A stretch of DNA of 48,892 nucleotides from Collinsella aerofaciens (GTDB taxonomy: Bacteria; Actinomycetota; Coriobacteriia; Coriobacteriales; Coriobacteriaceae): positions 1 to 48,892 of the forward strand of contig NZ_JADMWW010000021.1 of assembly GCF_015548375.1 (NCBI RefSeq), in the 5' to 3' direction. Positions 37,601 to 45,700 of the stretch are shown piece after piece. The stretch's first letter is position 1, and each line of letters starts with the position of its first letter. The notes beneath the pieces are model-generated. The model was given only the letters and a program-made list of their open reading frames with translations. It did no database searches and had not been told where the DNA came from. A program made the position numbers and the translations under genes.

Positions 37601-37707
37601 GCCAACAGAACAGCGCGCCCGTGGCGGGCAACCAGGTCGGCCAGCAGCGCCGCCTCGGCATCGCTCAAATCCGTGCCGGCATTGGTGGTATAGATTCGAA
37701 CAGGCAT
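34618..37707 (-). CDS. addB: PD-(D/E)XK nuclease subunit, AddB-like
   Basis: The 1029-residue protein has a degenerate helicase-like N-terminal half (MPVRIYTTNAG, LLAPSFAELDLC) and a C-terminal nuclease (LGGRIDRVDV, VVIDYKHRSG). Classical AddB has four cysteines for a 4Fe-4S cluster. Here CPLC stands at the first position, near YSTCPLCWF, but the last cluster reads RCSYNHEG, with only one Cys, so the cluster may be altered or absent. GGAGG lies only 4 nt before the ATG. addB precedes addA in the operon. Confidence 0.85.
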   Translation of the reverse strand: MPVRIYTTNAGTDLSDAEAALLADLVARHGRAVLLAPSFAELDLCRHDAAEAGVSLGIDYKTPTSWLRSLWELMGDGRSFVDNLQRQMLFSDMVTRLDDADLQPLSRSQGTVRMLARMARDVLPGVAGTGAERCRGDNCQPEPKSDAEARVFELLRAYAGGLDRRDMVEPCEAADIMTSVLADSLPACTRAVCVRGITSFTHGLLELLSAVANNGGEVVVLLAREQAAMREELAAAFDARDVLFEIAPLGEDVGASDAACGTAAQPAFIEVAGPHARAHAYADAIDDLVKTCRGSEVDGASADPVRVLAVSARAPQLFGELASRLAARHIAAETTEFTAFSQSIAGRQFAALAGLIERMKAADEGMASKTEWWPAPELTDWIYSPLSGADAASARGFDKNMRLSRSKTAAGVKSLLQSVQGQVRGARKAASDDNWFKNVPCVVSDVFQALWRDKPVTALKAMLAVAEELPDRALGGLDGQARRQAETALLRHAIDILMNDARALDVSQAATVPVLDGVRTKVDKRSTAYDYETYEVDRTPRAQVRLVSLADASVLRPGGYDAVLFADVDLDSYPLSHEEGPLATLTTELRRDGVSLEPAALLRVRFGRAMQATSGPVALARVTHDRQARECYPAAVWTELRAHAEAAGAAKPTCVGEGDIIADFDPAAGEGLKRERVTCEAPQHLSDEAIPYLVLRRRDGEGENAPLVPRLTSASQIEAYSTCPLCWFVSYRVKPQSIDAGFGNMEKGNYVHDVLEHLHARLPQEGMERVTPENLPRAQELLHEVFDETLAEHAGKRGTEGPLVPLSPVEERQVAEILPQLEGVLAYESEALAPFAPRYLEFTFNELKVEYAGWPLGGRIDRVDVDAENRAVVIDYKHRSGVEEYKLADPTVFDEKTGAVPADDPRWLPPHTQTLIYAQAMRRALGLDTRAALYFSTKGGKPALRGAASAELLEQERGDGRIPGLKKGFPGEGGNMDFDVLLDRVETGIAERLRELEAGVVTAVDPTSAQAAHARCSYNHEGTFVRRGV

Positions 37708-37801
37708 GGTCCTCCACTCAAACTGTTCGCAATATTCAACGCATCTATCCTACCCGCCCGCACGGACAACATGGCACCACACCAACATGTTTTGGCGCAT
37801 C

Positions 37802-37829
37802 GGGGTCAGGTTACTTTGCACCAGACCCC
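37802..37829. repeat. Small GGGGTC/GACCCC hairpin
   Basis: GGGGTC (37802-37807) and GACCCC (37824-37829) flank a 16-nt loop in the 223-bp gap between addB and the downstream regulator gene. No T-run follows. Probably a small repeat element; nothing else stands out in this gap except the terminator at 37879. Confidence 0.3.
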
Positions 37830-37878
37830 CTCGATGATCCGTTCTCCTCCGTCCCCAGGGAATCAATTTTCGACACAC

Positions 37879-37901
37879 AAAAACCGCCCCCGAAGGGGCG
37901 G
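37879..37901 (-). terminator. Rho-independent terminator of the YerC-like gene
   Basis: Stem CCGCCCC/GGGGCGG (37884-37890 with 37895-37901) with the CGAA loop is followed by five T on the minus strand, 29 bp after the stop of the regulator gene. Confidence 0.85.
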
Positions 37902-37930
37902 CTCCAGCTGATTCGTTTGTTGCCGTTGGC

Positions 37931-38230
37931 CTACTCGCCATCCTCCAGCTTGATGAGGATCTTGCGATAGCCACCGTACTCGCCGTTGAGCGCCTTGGAA
38001 ACACGGCTCACCGTGGTGGACGAAGCGCCCGTGCGGGCCTGAACCTCAACATAGGGCTCGCCCTCATCCAGATAACGCGCGACCTGCAGGCGTTGCGAAA
38101 GATCGCAAATCTCGCGCGGCGTGCAGATATCGGTCAAAAACGCCTGGATATCCTTCTCGTCGTCCAAAAGGCTAAATGCGTGGACCAGCTGCTTGACATC
38201 AGGCTTGTCAAACATGTTCTCGATATTCAT
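37931..38230 (-). CDS. YerC/YecD-type TrpR-related protein
   Basis: The 99-residue protein belongs to the TrpR-fold YerC family: a helical region ending in CTPREICDLSQRLQVA and a helix-turn-helix (YVEVQARTGASSTTVSRVSKAL). These small proteins are putative DNA-binding regulators whose targets are mostly unknown. The gene is monocistronic, with a downstream terminator, and is divergent from the membrane protein gene across a 324-bp gap in which only a weak promoter-like GACAAT (38447-38452, with TGA before it) was seen. Confidence 0.88.
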   Translation of the reverse strand: MNIENMFDKPDVKQLVHAFSLLDDEKDIQAFLTDICTPREICDLSQRLQVARYLDEGEPYVEVQARTGASSTTVSRVSKALNGEYGGYRKILIKLEDGE

Positions 38231-38554
38231 CGATCACCGCCAAACCCGCCAAAAGGCATCGAAGTTGATACTGACATCGGGCATCGTTCGCCCGTTCTAT
38301 GCAATAGGGCAACGCCTGTGGCTTTTGCCCGTAGCAGTGTAGCACACCACCAAACTAAAGCGACAAGACTCTCTGCCAGCGGCGCGTTTTTCAGGACGAA
38401 CGCCGTTTAGAAACCGTATGCGCACGTAAGCTCCACGAATATTTGAGACAATGGGCGCCCAAACACCGCGGCGCGCCCGCGCAACCATCCAGGTCGCCGC
38501 CGCAAGCCGCTTCACGCGACGCCAGCAACCCCGGCGCAAGAAAGGATTCACGCC

Positions 38555-38920
38555 ATGCGCTTTATGCTTAACTGGCTCTTCACCTCGATCGCCATCGCGA
38601 TCGCCACGTTCCTCGTCCCCGGTATCCAACCCTTCGGCTTTGCCGAGGCCTGGGTCTGCTTTGCCTTTGTGGGACTGTTCCTCAACATCGTCGACTCGCT
38701 CGTCAAGCCGTTCCTGACGGTCATCTCGCTGCCGCTCACTATTATCACGCTTGGTATTTTTCAGCTCGTAGTCAACAGCTTTATGCTCGAGCTGGCCAGC
38801 TACCTGTCGGTCAATCTGCTGGGCGCGGGTATCTCCATTGCCGGCTTTGGATCGGCCTTTATGGGCAGCATCCTGGTATCCATCATGCGCAGCATTCTCG
38901 ACAGCATCGCCGAGGGCTAG
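38555..38920 (+). CDS. Phage-holin-IV-like small membrane protein
   Basis: The 121-residue protein is almost entirely hydrophobic, with four predicted membrane helices, and matches the pattern of the PF04020 family (LNWLFTSIAIAI, FLNIVDSLVKPFL, PLTIITLGIFQLVVN). The name holin comes from similarity only; many bacteria have such a chromosomal gene outside prophages and its role is unknown. AAAGGA lies 8 nt before the ATG. Confidence 0.88.
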   Translation: MRFMLNWLFTSIAIAIATFLVPGIQPFGFAEAWVCFAFVGLFLNIVDSLVKPFLTVISLPLTIITLGIFQLVVNSFMLELASYLSVNLLGAGISIAGFGSAFMGSILVSIMRSILDSIAEG

Positions 38921-38956
38921 AACTGTTCAATACGAACCGTCATATCGACCCAAAAC

Positions 38957-38995
38957 GAAGGCCGCCCATCACAAAAAATGGGCGGCCTTCTTATT
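38957..38995 (+). terminator. Rho-independent terminator, both directions possible
   Basis: A perfect 13-bp stem GAAGGCCGCCCAT/ATGGGCGGCCTTC (38957-38969 with 38978-38990) with an A-rich loop and the tail TTATTTGT closes the membrane protein gene, and may also serve the convergent Rrf2 gene. Confidence 0.85.
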
Positions 38996-39058
38996 TGTCA
39001 AGTCTCAAAGGACGAGAGAATCTACCATTTCTACCCCGTCCCCAAATGCAGGTGTGGG

Positions 39059-39487
39059 TTAGATGACATAGTCGTAGCCATGGTTGGGAGCGACAAGTTG
39101 ATCGAGCGTCACACCGTCGAGGTAGTCGTTGATGAGCTTGTCCAGGTTCTTCCACACGTCGAGCGTGGGGCACTCGTCCGAACGCGAACAGCCCTTGCAG
39201 TCGCCGTCCAGGCATGCGACCGGTGCTAGGCTGCCCTCGGTCAGACGCAAGATCTCGCCCACCGTGTACTGCTCGGGCGGGCGCGTGAGCACGTAGCCGC
39301 CGCCCTTGCCACGCATACCCGAGAGCATGTTGGCACGTACGAGCGTAGCCAAGATGTTCTCGAGATATTTCTCGGAAATCCCCTGTCGCGCCGCGATCTC
39401 TTTGAGCGGGATGCGACCGGCCGCCTGGTGCTCGGCCAGATCGACCATAACGCGCAGGGCATATCTGCCCTTAGTAGAAACCAACAT
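39059..39487 (-). CDS. Rrf2-family regulator with Fe-S-type cysteines
   Basis: The 142-residue protein has the Rrf2 winged helix (STKGRYALRVMVDLAEH, ISEKYLENILATLVRA, GKGGGYVLTRP). Unlike CymR it has four cysteines in a short loop (C92, C97, C100, C106), as in IscR-like sensors. It is divergent from cysK, so control of cysteine or Fe-S supply is likely. AAAGG lies about 12 nt before the ATG. Confidence 0.9.
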   Translation of the reverse strand: MLVSTKGRYALRVMVDLAEHQAAGRIPLKEIAARQGISEKYLENILATLVRANMLSGMRGKGGGYVLTRPPEQYTVGEILRLTEGSLAPVACLDGDCKGCSRSDECPTLDVWKNLDKLINDYLDGVTLDQLVAPNHGYDYVI

Positions 39488-39604
39488 ATATAGTGCTGCC
39501 TTTCGGTCATTTAGTCCGTAGAAATTCTAGCCGAAAAATTGGTTTTGAAAATACCCGTTCCGGTCAAGATGGTTAATCGACTCGTAATAATCTTCTATTT
39601 CCTA

Positions 39605-39633
39605 TTGCGTTACTAGGCTTTACTGTCTACTAT
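39605..39633 (+). promoter_or_regulatory. Probable cysK promoter
   Basis: TTGCGT and TACTAT are 17 bp apart; transcription would start near 39640, leaving a leader of about 100 nt with two small hairpins (AACCCA/TGGGTT and ACCGT/ACGGT). The 253-bp divergent gap likely also carries the Rrf2 operator. Confidence 0.4.
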
Positions 39634-39740
39634 GCTTGCCAACAGCAAAACGAACAACCCATAAGGTTTGTGGGTTTCGCTGCTATACACACCGTAAAAC
39701 CACACGGTATCCAGTCATTTGAACACTTTGGAGGTTCACC

Positions 39741-40679
<939 letters not shown>

Positions 40680-40779
40680 GGGCCTGTCGCCCATAGGTTG
40701 AGCCCGCGGACGAGCCGGTCTCCTCTCTCCCGGCAGCCTGAGCCCATCCAATCAGGGTGTCCCACGAGACGTCCGAACT

Positions 40780-40788
40780 TGCTACAAT
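40780..40788 (+). promoter_or_regulatory. Extended -10 of the mnmA promoter
   Basis: TGCTACAAT is an extended -10 element. A matching -35 is not clear. Transcription would start near 40795, right at the following hairpin. Confidence 0.45.
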
Positions 40789-40792
40789 GTCT

Positions 40793-40831
40793 GCGGCGCG
40801 GAACCAGCCTCCCGCGCCGCTTTTCTTTTTT
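40793..40831 (+). terminator. Terminator-like hairpin between cysK and mnmA
   Basis: Stem GCGGCGCGG/CCGCGCCGC (40793-40801 with 40812-40820) is followed by a T-rich tract (TTTTCTTTTTT). It may end cysK transcription, or, as it starts where mnmA mRNA seems to begin, form a 5' structure of that mRNA. It lies 29 nt before the mnmA ATG. Confidence 0.75.
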
Positions 40832-40860
40832 GGCCACATGCCACCAAGGAGAACCTCCCC

Positions 40861-41961
40861 ATGCACAACAAGCGCGTGCTCGTCGCCATGAGCGGCGGCG
40901 TCGATTCCAGCGTGACCGCGTACCTGCTCAAAAGCCAGGGCTACGAATGCGTCGGCGCCACCATGCGCCTCACCTGCCCCGCGCCCGATCCCGTCACGGG
41001 CATGAGTAAGGTCGACCGCGACATCGCCGATGCAAAGGCTGTCGCCGAGTGCCTGGGGATGCCCCACCATGTGCTCGACCTGCAGCAGGCCTTCGACCGC
41101 AACGTTATCGAGCGCTTCGTGACCGCCTATCAGGAGGGGCTGACGCCCAACCCATGCATCATCTGCAACCGCCACATTAAGTTTGGCGCATTGCTGGATG
41201 CGGCGCTGGATATGGGCTGCGACTACATCGCCACGGGCCACTACGCCAAAACGAGCCAGGCGTCCGACGGAACCTGGCAGCTGTACCGCGGCGAGGACCC
41301 CAAAAAGGACCAGAGTTACTTTTTGTATTCGCTTACGCAGGAACGCCTGGCGCACACGATCTTTCCGCTGGCTGGGCTGGACAAAGAGCGCGACGTGCGC
41401 CGCATTGCCGCCGAGCAGGGCTTTACCAACGCCAAGAAGGCCGAAAGCGAGGACATCTGCTTTATTCCAGACGGTGACTACGCGGGCTATATCGAGCGCC
41501 GCTGCGGACATCCCGCTGCACCGGGCGACATTGTGTGGCGCGACGGCAGCGTGGTCGGGCGCCACAACGGTGCGCTGCGCTACACCATCGGTCAGCGCAA
41601 GGGCCTGGGCGTCGCGATGGCGCATCCCGTGTACGTAACGGGCGTCGACGCCGACAGCAGCACCGTGCATCTGGGCGAGGCCGAGGACCTAACGGCCACA
41701 GCGCTCACGGCCAACGACTGGATCTGGAGTGCCCCTGCCGACCGCATGAAGGCAGAGCTCACGTCCGGTGGCATTCGCGTAGGTGCCAAGTACCGCTATC
41801 GTCAGAAAGACCAGGCAGCGACCCTTGCGCGCGGCGAAGACGGGCAAATGCTGCTAACTTTTGACGACCCGCAGCGCGCCATCGCCCCCGGCCAAGCCGT
41901 TGTAGTCTACCGCGGCGACATCGTCCTCGGCGGCGGCACGGTGACCGGCGCACTTAAGTAG
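40861..41961 (+). CDS. mnmA: tRNA-specific 2-thiouridylase MnmA
   Basis: The enzyme (366 residues) thiolates U34 of certain tRNAs using ATP and a sulfur carrier. It shows the PP-loop SGGVDSS (11-17), the catalytic cysteines C102 (PCIICN) and C200 (SEDICFIP), GHYAK, and the C-terminal beta-barrel. AAGGAG precedes the ATG. Being next to cysK, it is plausibly linked to sulfur supply. Confidence 0.96.
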   Translation: MHNKRVLVAMSGGVDSSVTAYLLKSQGYECVGATMRLTCPAPDPVTGMSKVDRDIADAKAVAECLGMPHHVLDLQQAFDRNVIERFVTAYQEGLTPNPCIICNRHIKFGALLDAALDMGCDYIATGHYAKTSQASDGTWQLYRGEDPKKDQSYFLYSLTQERLAHTIFPLAGLDKERDVRRIAAEQGFTNAKKAESEDICFIPDGDYAGYIERRCGHPAAPGDIVWRDGSVVGRHNGALRYTIGQRKGLGVAMAHPVYVTGVDADSSTVHLGEAEDLTATALTANDWIWSAPADRMKAELTSGGIRVGAKYRYRQKDQAATLARGEDGQMLLTFDDPQRAIAPGQAVVVYRGDIVLGGGTVTGALK

Positions 41962-41979
41962 CCCCATTCCCTTCATAAA

Positions 41980-42042
41980 TTGCGGTGAAATAGGGACTGT
42001 TTAAGCGTTTAAAACCGCCAAACAGTCCCTATTTCACCGCAA
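41980..42042. repeat. Perfect 23-bp inverted repeat
   Basis: The arms at 41980-42002 and 42020-42042 are exact reverse complements, beginning TTGCGGTGAAATAGG on the left, with a 17-nt loop. The repeat lies between the convergent mnmA and M42 peptidase genes. No T-run follows on either side, so it is more like a palindromic repeat element than a standard terminator, though it may still stop transcription from both sides. Confidence 0.8.
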
Positions 42043-42097
42043 CTTAGAGAGGACGGCCTCGGTCGGTACTGCCGTATCAGCCGAGGCCGCTGCATCG

Positions 42098-43126
42098 CTA
42101 GCGCTGTACGTAGGCTCGGACCAGCTCGTAGGTGTTGCGCACGCCGTCCATGTGGCTGCGCTCGTAGTTGTGGCTCGCATACACGCCGGGGCCGATCAGG
42201 CCGTGACGGATGTCGTAGCCGGCAGAGAGCGTGGCCTCAACGTCCGAGCCGTAGTGCGGGTACACGTCGATGGCGTAGTCAAGTTCAAGCTCGCGCGCGA
42301 TATTGGACAGCGTGGTCACCAGGTCGTAGTTGTACGGACCGCCCGAATCCTTGGCGCAGATCGACACCATGTGCTCGGTGCAGCCTAGGTCGTCGCCCAC
42401 GCAGCCCATGTCAACGCTGATCATCTCGCGCGTGTCGGCCGGCACGAAGGCGCCGCCGTGGCCCACCTCCTCGTACACGGTAAAGAGCAGCGAAACCTTA
42501 CGCGAAAGCGTCACCTCGCCAGCGGCGACGGCACGCGCCAAGCCCAACAAAATGGCGGCCGATAGCTTGTCATCCAGGAAGCGGCTCTTAATGTAGCCGC
42601 TCTCCGTCACCGTCGTGCGAGGATCCATAGCGATGATGTCGCCGGTCTGAATACCCAGCTCGAGCACATCGTCCTTGCTGTCGACGTTCTCGTCGAGCAA
42701 GATCTCCATGTTCTTCTCGATGGTCTTGACCGGCTCGTCGGCCACGTGCGCCGAAGGCTCGGTGTTAAGAACCACGCCCGTGTAGACATTGCCGTCGCGC
42801 GTGTAGACGGTGCAGTTCTCGCCATCGGCCGTAGACCACTGATGCCCACCGAGCGTCGTGGGGCGCAGGCGGCCATTGTCCTTAATGGAACGCACCATGG
42901 CGCCTAGGGTATCGACATGGCTCGCCAGTACGAGCGGCTCGCCCTCGCCGCCAAGCTCAACGAGCACGTTACCCTTATTAGAACGCTCAGGCCCAAACCC
43001 CATATCGCGCAGGGTCTCCATCAGATAATCAGTCGCCGCACGGGTATAGCCCGTAGGCGAAGCAATCGAGGTAAGCGCCTTCAACTGGTCAGTAATATAG
43101 GAGAGCGTAGAATCCATCTTGGACAC
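42098..43126 (-). CDS. M42-family metallo-aminopeptidase
   Basis: The protein has all the metal and catalytic residues of the M42 (glutamyl aminopeptidase/deblocking) family: ASHVDTLGAM, SRFLDDKLSAA, EEVGHGG, SVDMG and SHMDG. It is cytoplasmic and probably trims peptides in a large oligomer. The start is uncertain: GTG 43126 (AAAGGG 8 nt upstream), TTG 43129 or ATG 43117. The full in-frame reading to 43183 is less likely. Confidence 0.9.
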   Translation of the reverse strand: MSKMDSTLSYITDQLKALTSIASPTGYTRAATDYLMETLRDMGFGPERSNKGNVLVELGGEGEPLVLASHVDTLGAMVRSIKDNGRLRPTTLGGHQWSTADGENCTVYTRDGNVYTGVVLNTEPSAHVADEPVKTIEKNMEILLDENVDSKDDVLELGIQTGDIIAMDPRTTVTESGYIKSRFLDDKLSAAILLGLARAVAAGEVTLSRKVSLLFTVYEEVGHGGAFVPADTREMISVDMGCVGDDLGCTEHMVSICAKDSGGPYNYDLVTTLSNIARELELDYAIDVYPHYGSDVEATLSAGYDIRHGLIGPGVYASHNYERSHMDGVRNTYELVRAYVQR

Positions 43127-43248
43127 CAAAGTCACCCTTTCGTATCGAATTAAACCCACAGCAACAATACCACCGCGAACCATCTTTTTACCTAGCGAGA
43201 TGACCCATCGAGCTCTTCAGAACTGCGCCCGCCACGATAACGAGCCGT

Positions 43249-43373
43249 CGGGCCCCTGCCCGTTTGCCCCACAATCTTTCCGCAGGACGGAGGAAGCCCC
43301 CGCCGCACGAAGTGCGCAGCGGGGGCTTCCGACATGTCCGAGGACGATTGTGGGGCTAACGGGCAGGGGCCCG
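43249..43373. repeat. Nested long palindrome of about 125 bp
   Basis: Outer arms of 28 bp (43249-43276 and 43346-43373; GGGCCCCTGCCCGTTTG on the left) match except for one base. Inside lies a second perfect stem GGAAGCCCCCGC/GCGGGGGCTTCC (43292-43303 with 43319-43330), which itself encloses CGCAC/GTGCG. It lies 10 bp after the alcohol dehydrogenase stop, in the gap before the M42 gene. It has the look of a mobile hairpin element or a strong transcription barrier. Confidence 0.8.
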
Positions 43374-43383
43374 CCGAACCAAG

Positions 43384-44550
43384 TTAGGCAGCCGGGCAGA
43401 TCTTCTTGAAGAGCTCGATGACGTCGTCGAGCGTCGCCTCGCGCGGGTTACCCGGGAAGCAGGCGTCGGCCATGGCGTCCTTGGCCAGAACCTCGATCTC
43501 GTCGGCCTTCATAGCCTCGCAGACGTGCGGGATATTCACGTCGGCGGAAAGCTGCTTGACGGCGGCGATAGCGGCGTCGGCAGCCTCGTCGGTGCTCATG
43601 CCCGTGGTGTCAACACCCATGGCAAGGGCAACCTTGGCCAGGCGCTCAGCGCAAACCGGCTTGTTGAACTCCATGGCGATCGGCAGCAGCATGGCGCAAG
43701 CGACGCCGTGCGGGGTGTCGTAGTGAGCAGACAGGGTGTGAGCCATTGCGTGGTCGATGCCCAAGCCAACGTTGGAGAAGCCCATGCCGGCGACATACTG
43801 GCCAAGGGCCATGCCCTCGCGGCCGGAGCCGGGCTGGCCGGACTTGGCCTCGGCGACGGAGTCACGCAGGTTCTCGCTGATCAGCTTAATAGCCTCAAAG
43901 TGGAACATGTCAGAGAGCTCCCAAGCACCCTTGGTGGTGTAGCCCTCGATGGCGTGGGTCAGAGCGTCCATACCAGTGGAAGCGGTCAGGCCGGCGGGCA
44001 TGGAAGCCATCATGTCAGGATCGACGACGGCAACCTCGGGGGCGTCGTTGGTGTCGACGCACACGAACTTGCGGACCTTCTCGGGGTCGGTGATGACGTA
44101 GTTGATGGTCACCTCGGCGGCGGTACCGGCGGTCGTCGGCACGGCGATGGTGAACACGGCGTGGTTCTTAGTGGGAGCAACGCCCTCGAGGCTGCGGACA
44201 TCGGCGAACTCGGGATTGTTGATGATGATGCCGATGGCCTTAGCGGTGTCCATGGAGGAGCCGCCACCGATGGTCACGATAGCGTCAGCCTCGGCGGCCT
44301 TGAAGGCCTCGACGCCGTCCTTGACGTTCTGGATAGTGGGGTTGGGCTTGATCTCGGAGTAGAGGCTCCAAGCGATGCCGGCGGCGTCGAGCTCGTCGGT
44401 CACCTTGGCGGTAACGCCAAACTTGACCAGATCGGGGTCGGAGCAGACGAAGATCTTCTTGTAGCCGCGACGCTGGAGCTCGCCGGGGATCTCCTTAATG
44501 GCGCCGGAACCATGATAAGAGATGGTATTGAGAACGAAACGATTAGCCAT
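43384..44550 (-). CDS. fucO: Iron-containing alcohol dehydrogenase, FucO-like lactaldehyde reductase
   Basis: The protein (388 residues from MANRF) closely follows FucO along its length: GGGSSMDTAKAIGIIINNPEFADVRSLEG, PTTAGTAAEVTINYVITD, DALTHAIEG, LGQYVAGMGFSNVGLG and NPREATLDDVIEL. The Fe2+ ligands (Asp and three His in DALTHAIEG, DHAMAH and PHG) are present. It likely reduces lactaldehyde to propanediol with NADH in fucose or rhamnose use. GGGAGG lies 7 nt before the ATG. No other fucose gene is adjacent. Confidence 0.9.
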   Translation of the reverse strand: MANRFVLNTISYHGSGAIKEIPGELQRRGYKKIFVCSDPDLVKFGVTAKVTDELDAAGIAWSLYSEIKPNPTIQNVKDGVEAFKAAEADAIVTIGGGSSMDTAKAIGIIINNPEFADVRSLEGVAPTKNHAVFTIAVPTTAGTAAEVTINYVITDPEKVRKFVCVDTNDAPEVAVVDPDMMASMPAGLTASTGMDALTHAIEGYTTKGAWELSDMFHFEAIKLISENLRDSVAEAKSGQPGSGREGMALGQYVAGMGFSNVGLGIDHAMAHTLSAHYDTPHGVACAMLLPIAMEFNKPVCAERLAKVALAMGVDTTGMSTDEAADAAIAAVKQLSADVNIPHVCEAMKADEIEVLAKDAMADACFPGNPREATLDDVIELFKKICPAA

Positions 44551-44650
44551 TGATAGCCTCCCATCGTGTGCGGGGCACCCATTACGCCCCACGCTATGAG
44601 TCCCATCCTAACGCTTTTGAAACAAAAAACGCGTGAGAACGTCAAACTAT

Positions 44651-44664
44651 TTAAAGCGTTTCAA
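44651..44664. promoter_or_regulatory. Catabolite-type (cre/LacI-like) site upstream of fucO
   Basis: On the minus strand TTGAAACGCTTTAA fits the consensus WTGNNARCGNWWWCA in all but one position. A related half-site (AACGCTTTTGAAAC) lies at 44610-44623. Together they flank a TTGACG at 44640-44645 that could be the -35 of fucO. Control by a LacI-family protein is inferred. Confidence 0.45.
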
Positions 44665-44715
44665 CAGATGATGAAAAATAATGCGGCGAAGGGACAGCCC
44701 CTTTGCCGCATTCGG

Positions 44716-45432
44716 TTACTTTCGACAGCCCTCTTTCCAAGCCTCGGCCGCAGCCTTCCAGCGTAAGCGCAAGTCGCGCTCGCGGTCGATGAACATGATG
44801 GCAAACGCGACAAACAGCAGCAAGCTCGCCACGACGATGGCGTGCAGGCCCATGCGCTCAATACACCAGTTGCCCAGCACGGCGCCAAACACAAAGGTAA
44901 AGATCACGCCAAAGTACAGCAGGCCGTTTTCCAAAAAGCCGCGCCTGTGGGTGATGATGTAATCGTCCACGTTTTGCAGCGCGTTGCGCAGGTTGCCGAT
45001 GCACATGGTCGTAGCAATGCCGTGACCGTGGATCTTGCGGAAGCTCTCGACCTGCATGCCGCAGGCAAACGAAGTGAGGCAGTTGGCGAGCAAGTTGTAA
45101 CCGCCACCGGGGATAAAGCTCACGCCCAGCAAGATGACGGCTTCAAAGAACACCGTTACCTGGCGCCAGTGAATCACGCTGCCAAACCGTTCATGTACCA
45201 GGTCGGCAAGCATAATGCCCACGGCAAACGACACCACAGGGAAGAAGTAGCGCCCCGCAAGTGCCCAATTGCCCTCCGAGATGCTCACGCCCACCAGCAA
45301 GATGTTGCCCGTCTGCGCGTTAGCGAAAACATGGTCGCGCCCAATGTACGAATAAACGTCCATAAAGCCGCCGGCGAGCGCCAGGATAATGCCCAATTCG
45401 ATGGACTCCGATATCTGTTTGGCACGCTGCAT
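44716..45432 (-). CDS. DUF1275/YoaK-family membrane protein
   Basis: The 238-residue protein has six or so membrane helices and the family features (ALAGGFMDVYSYIGRDHVFANAQTGN, QVESFRKIHGHGIATTMCIGNLR). The function of YoaK-type proteins is unknown. AAGGAGG lies 10 nt before the ATG at 45432; in-frame sequence up to 45681 is probably not translated. It is divergent from ygiQ. Confidence 0.88.
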   Translation of the reverse strand: MQRAKQISESIELGIILALAGGFMDVYSYIGRDHVFANAQTGNILLVGVSISEGNWALAGRYFFPVVSFAVGIMLADLVHERFGSVIHWRQVTVFFEAVILLGVSFIPGGGYNLLANCLTSFACGMQVESFRKIHGHGIATTMCIGNLRNALQNVDDYIITHRRGFLENGLLYFGVIFTFVFGAVLGNWCIERMGLHAIVVASLLLFVAFAIMFIDRERDLRLRWKAAAEAWKEGCRK

Positions 45433-45629
45433 CGTCGTGCATCCTCCTTGTTGACGACCCTCTCGTGCGTTGGCGGAAACATAACCGCCGTTCATACTGT
45501 AACCCATTGACAACATGGCGTGCGCGCGAGACGGGTTCTCCAACGCGCAGATACACAGTCTGGAAACAAACAGCGGGCGCGGCGCCGACACCCGCACCGA
45601 CACGCCGATCCGCCAGCCCATGTACTCCA

Positions 45630-45662
45630 CCAGTCTTTTTAGCGCCGTCCCAAAAAGACTGG
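45630..45662. promoter_or_regulatory. Perfect 11-bp inverted repeat at the ygiQ promoter
   Basis: CCAGTCTTTTT and AAAAAGACTGG are exact reverse complements around an 11-nt centre. Immediately after comes TACAAT (45664-45669), a good -10 for ygiQ, so the repeat covers the -35 position. It may be an operator; a terminator for incoming transcription is also possible. Confidence 0.55.
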
Positions 45663-45700
45663 TTACAATTACGTGCAGCATACTAACAACGGGAGGAATC

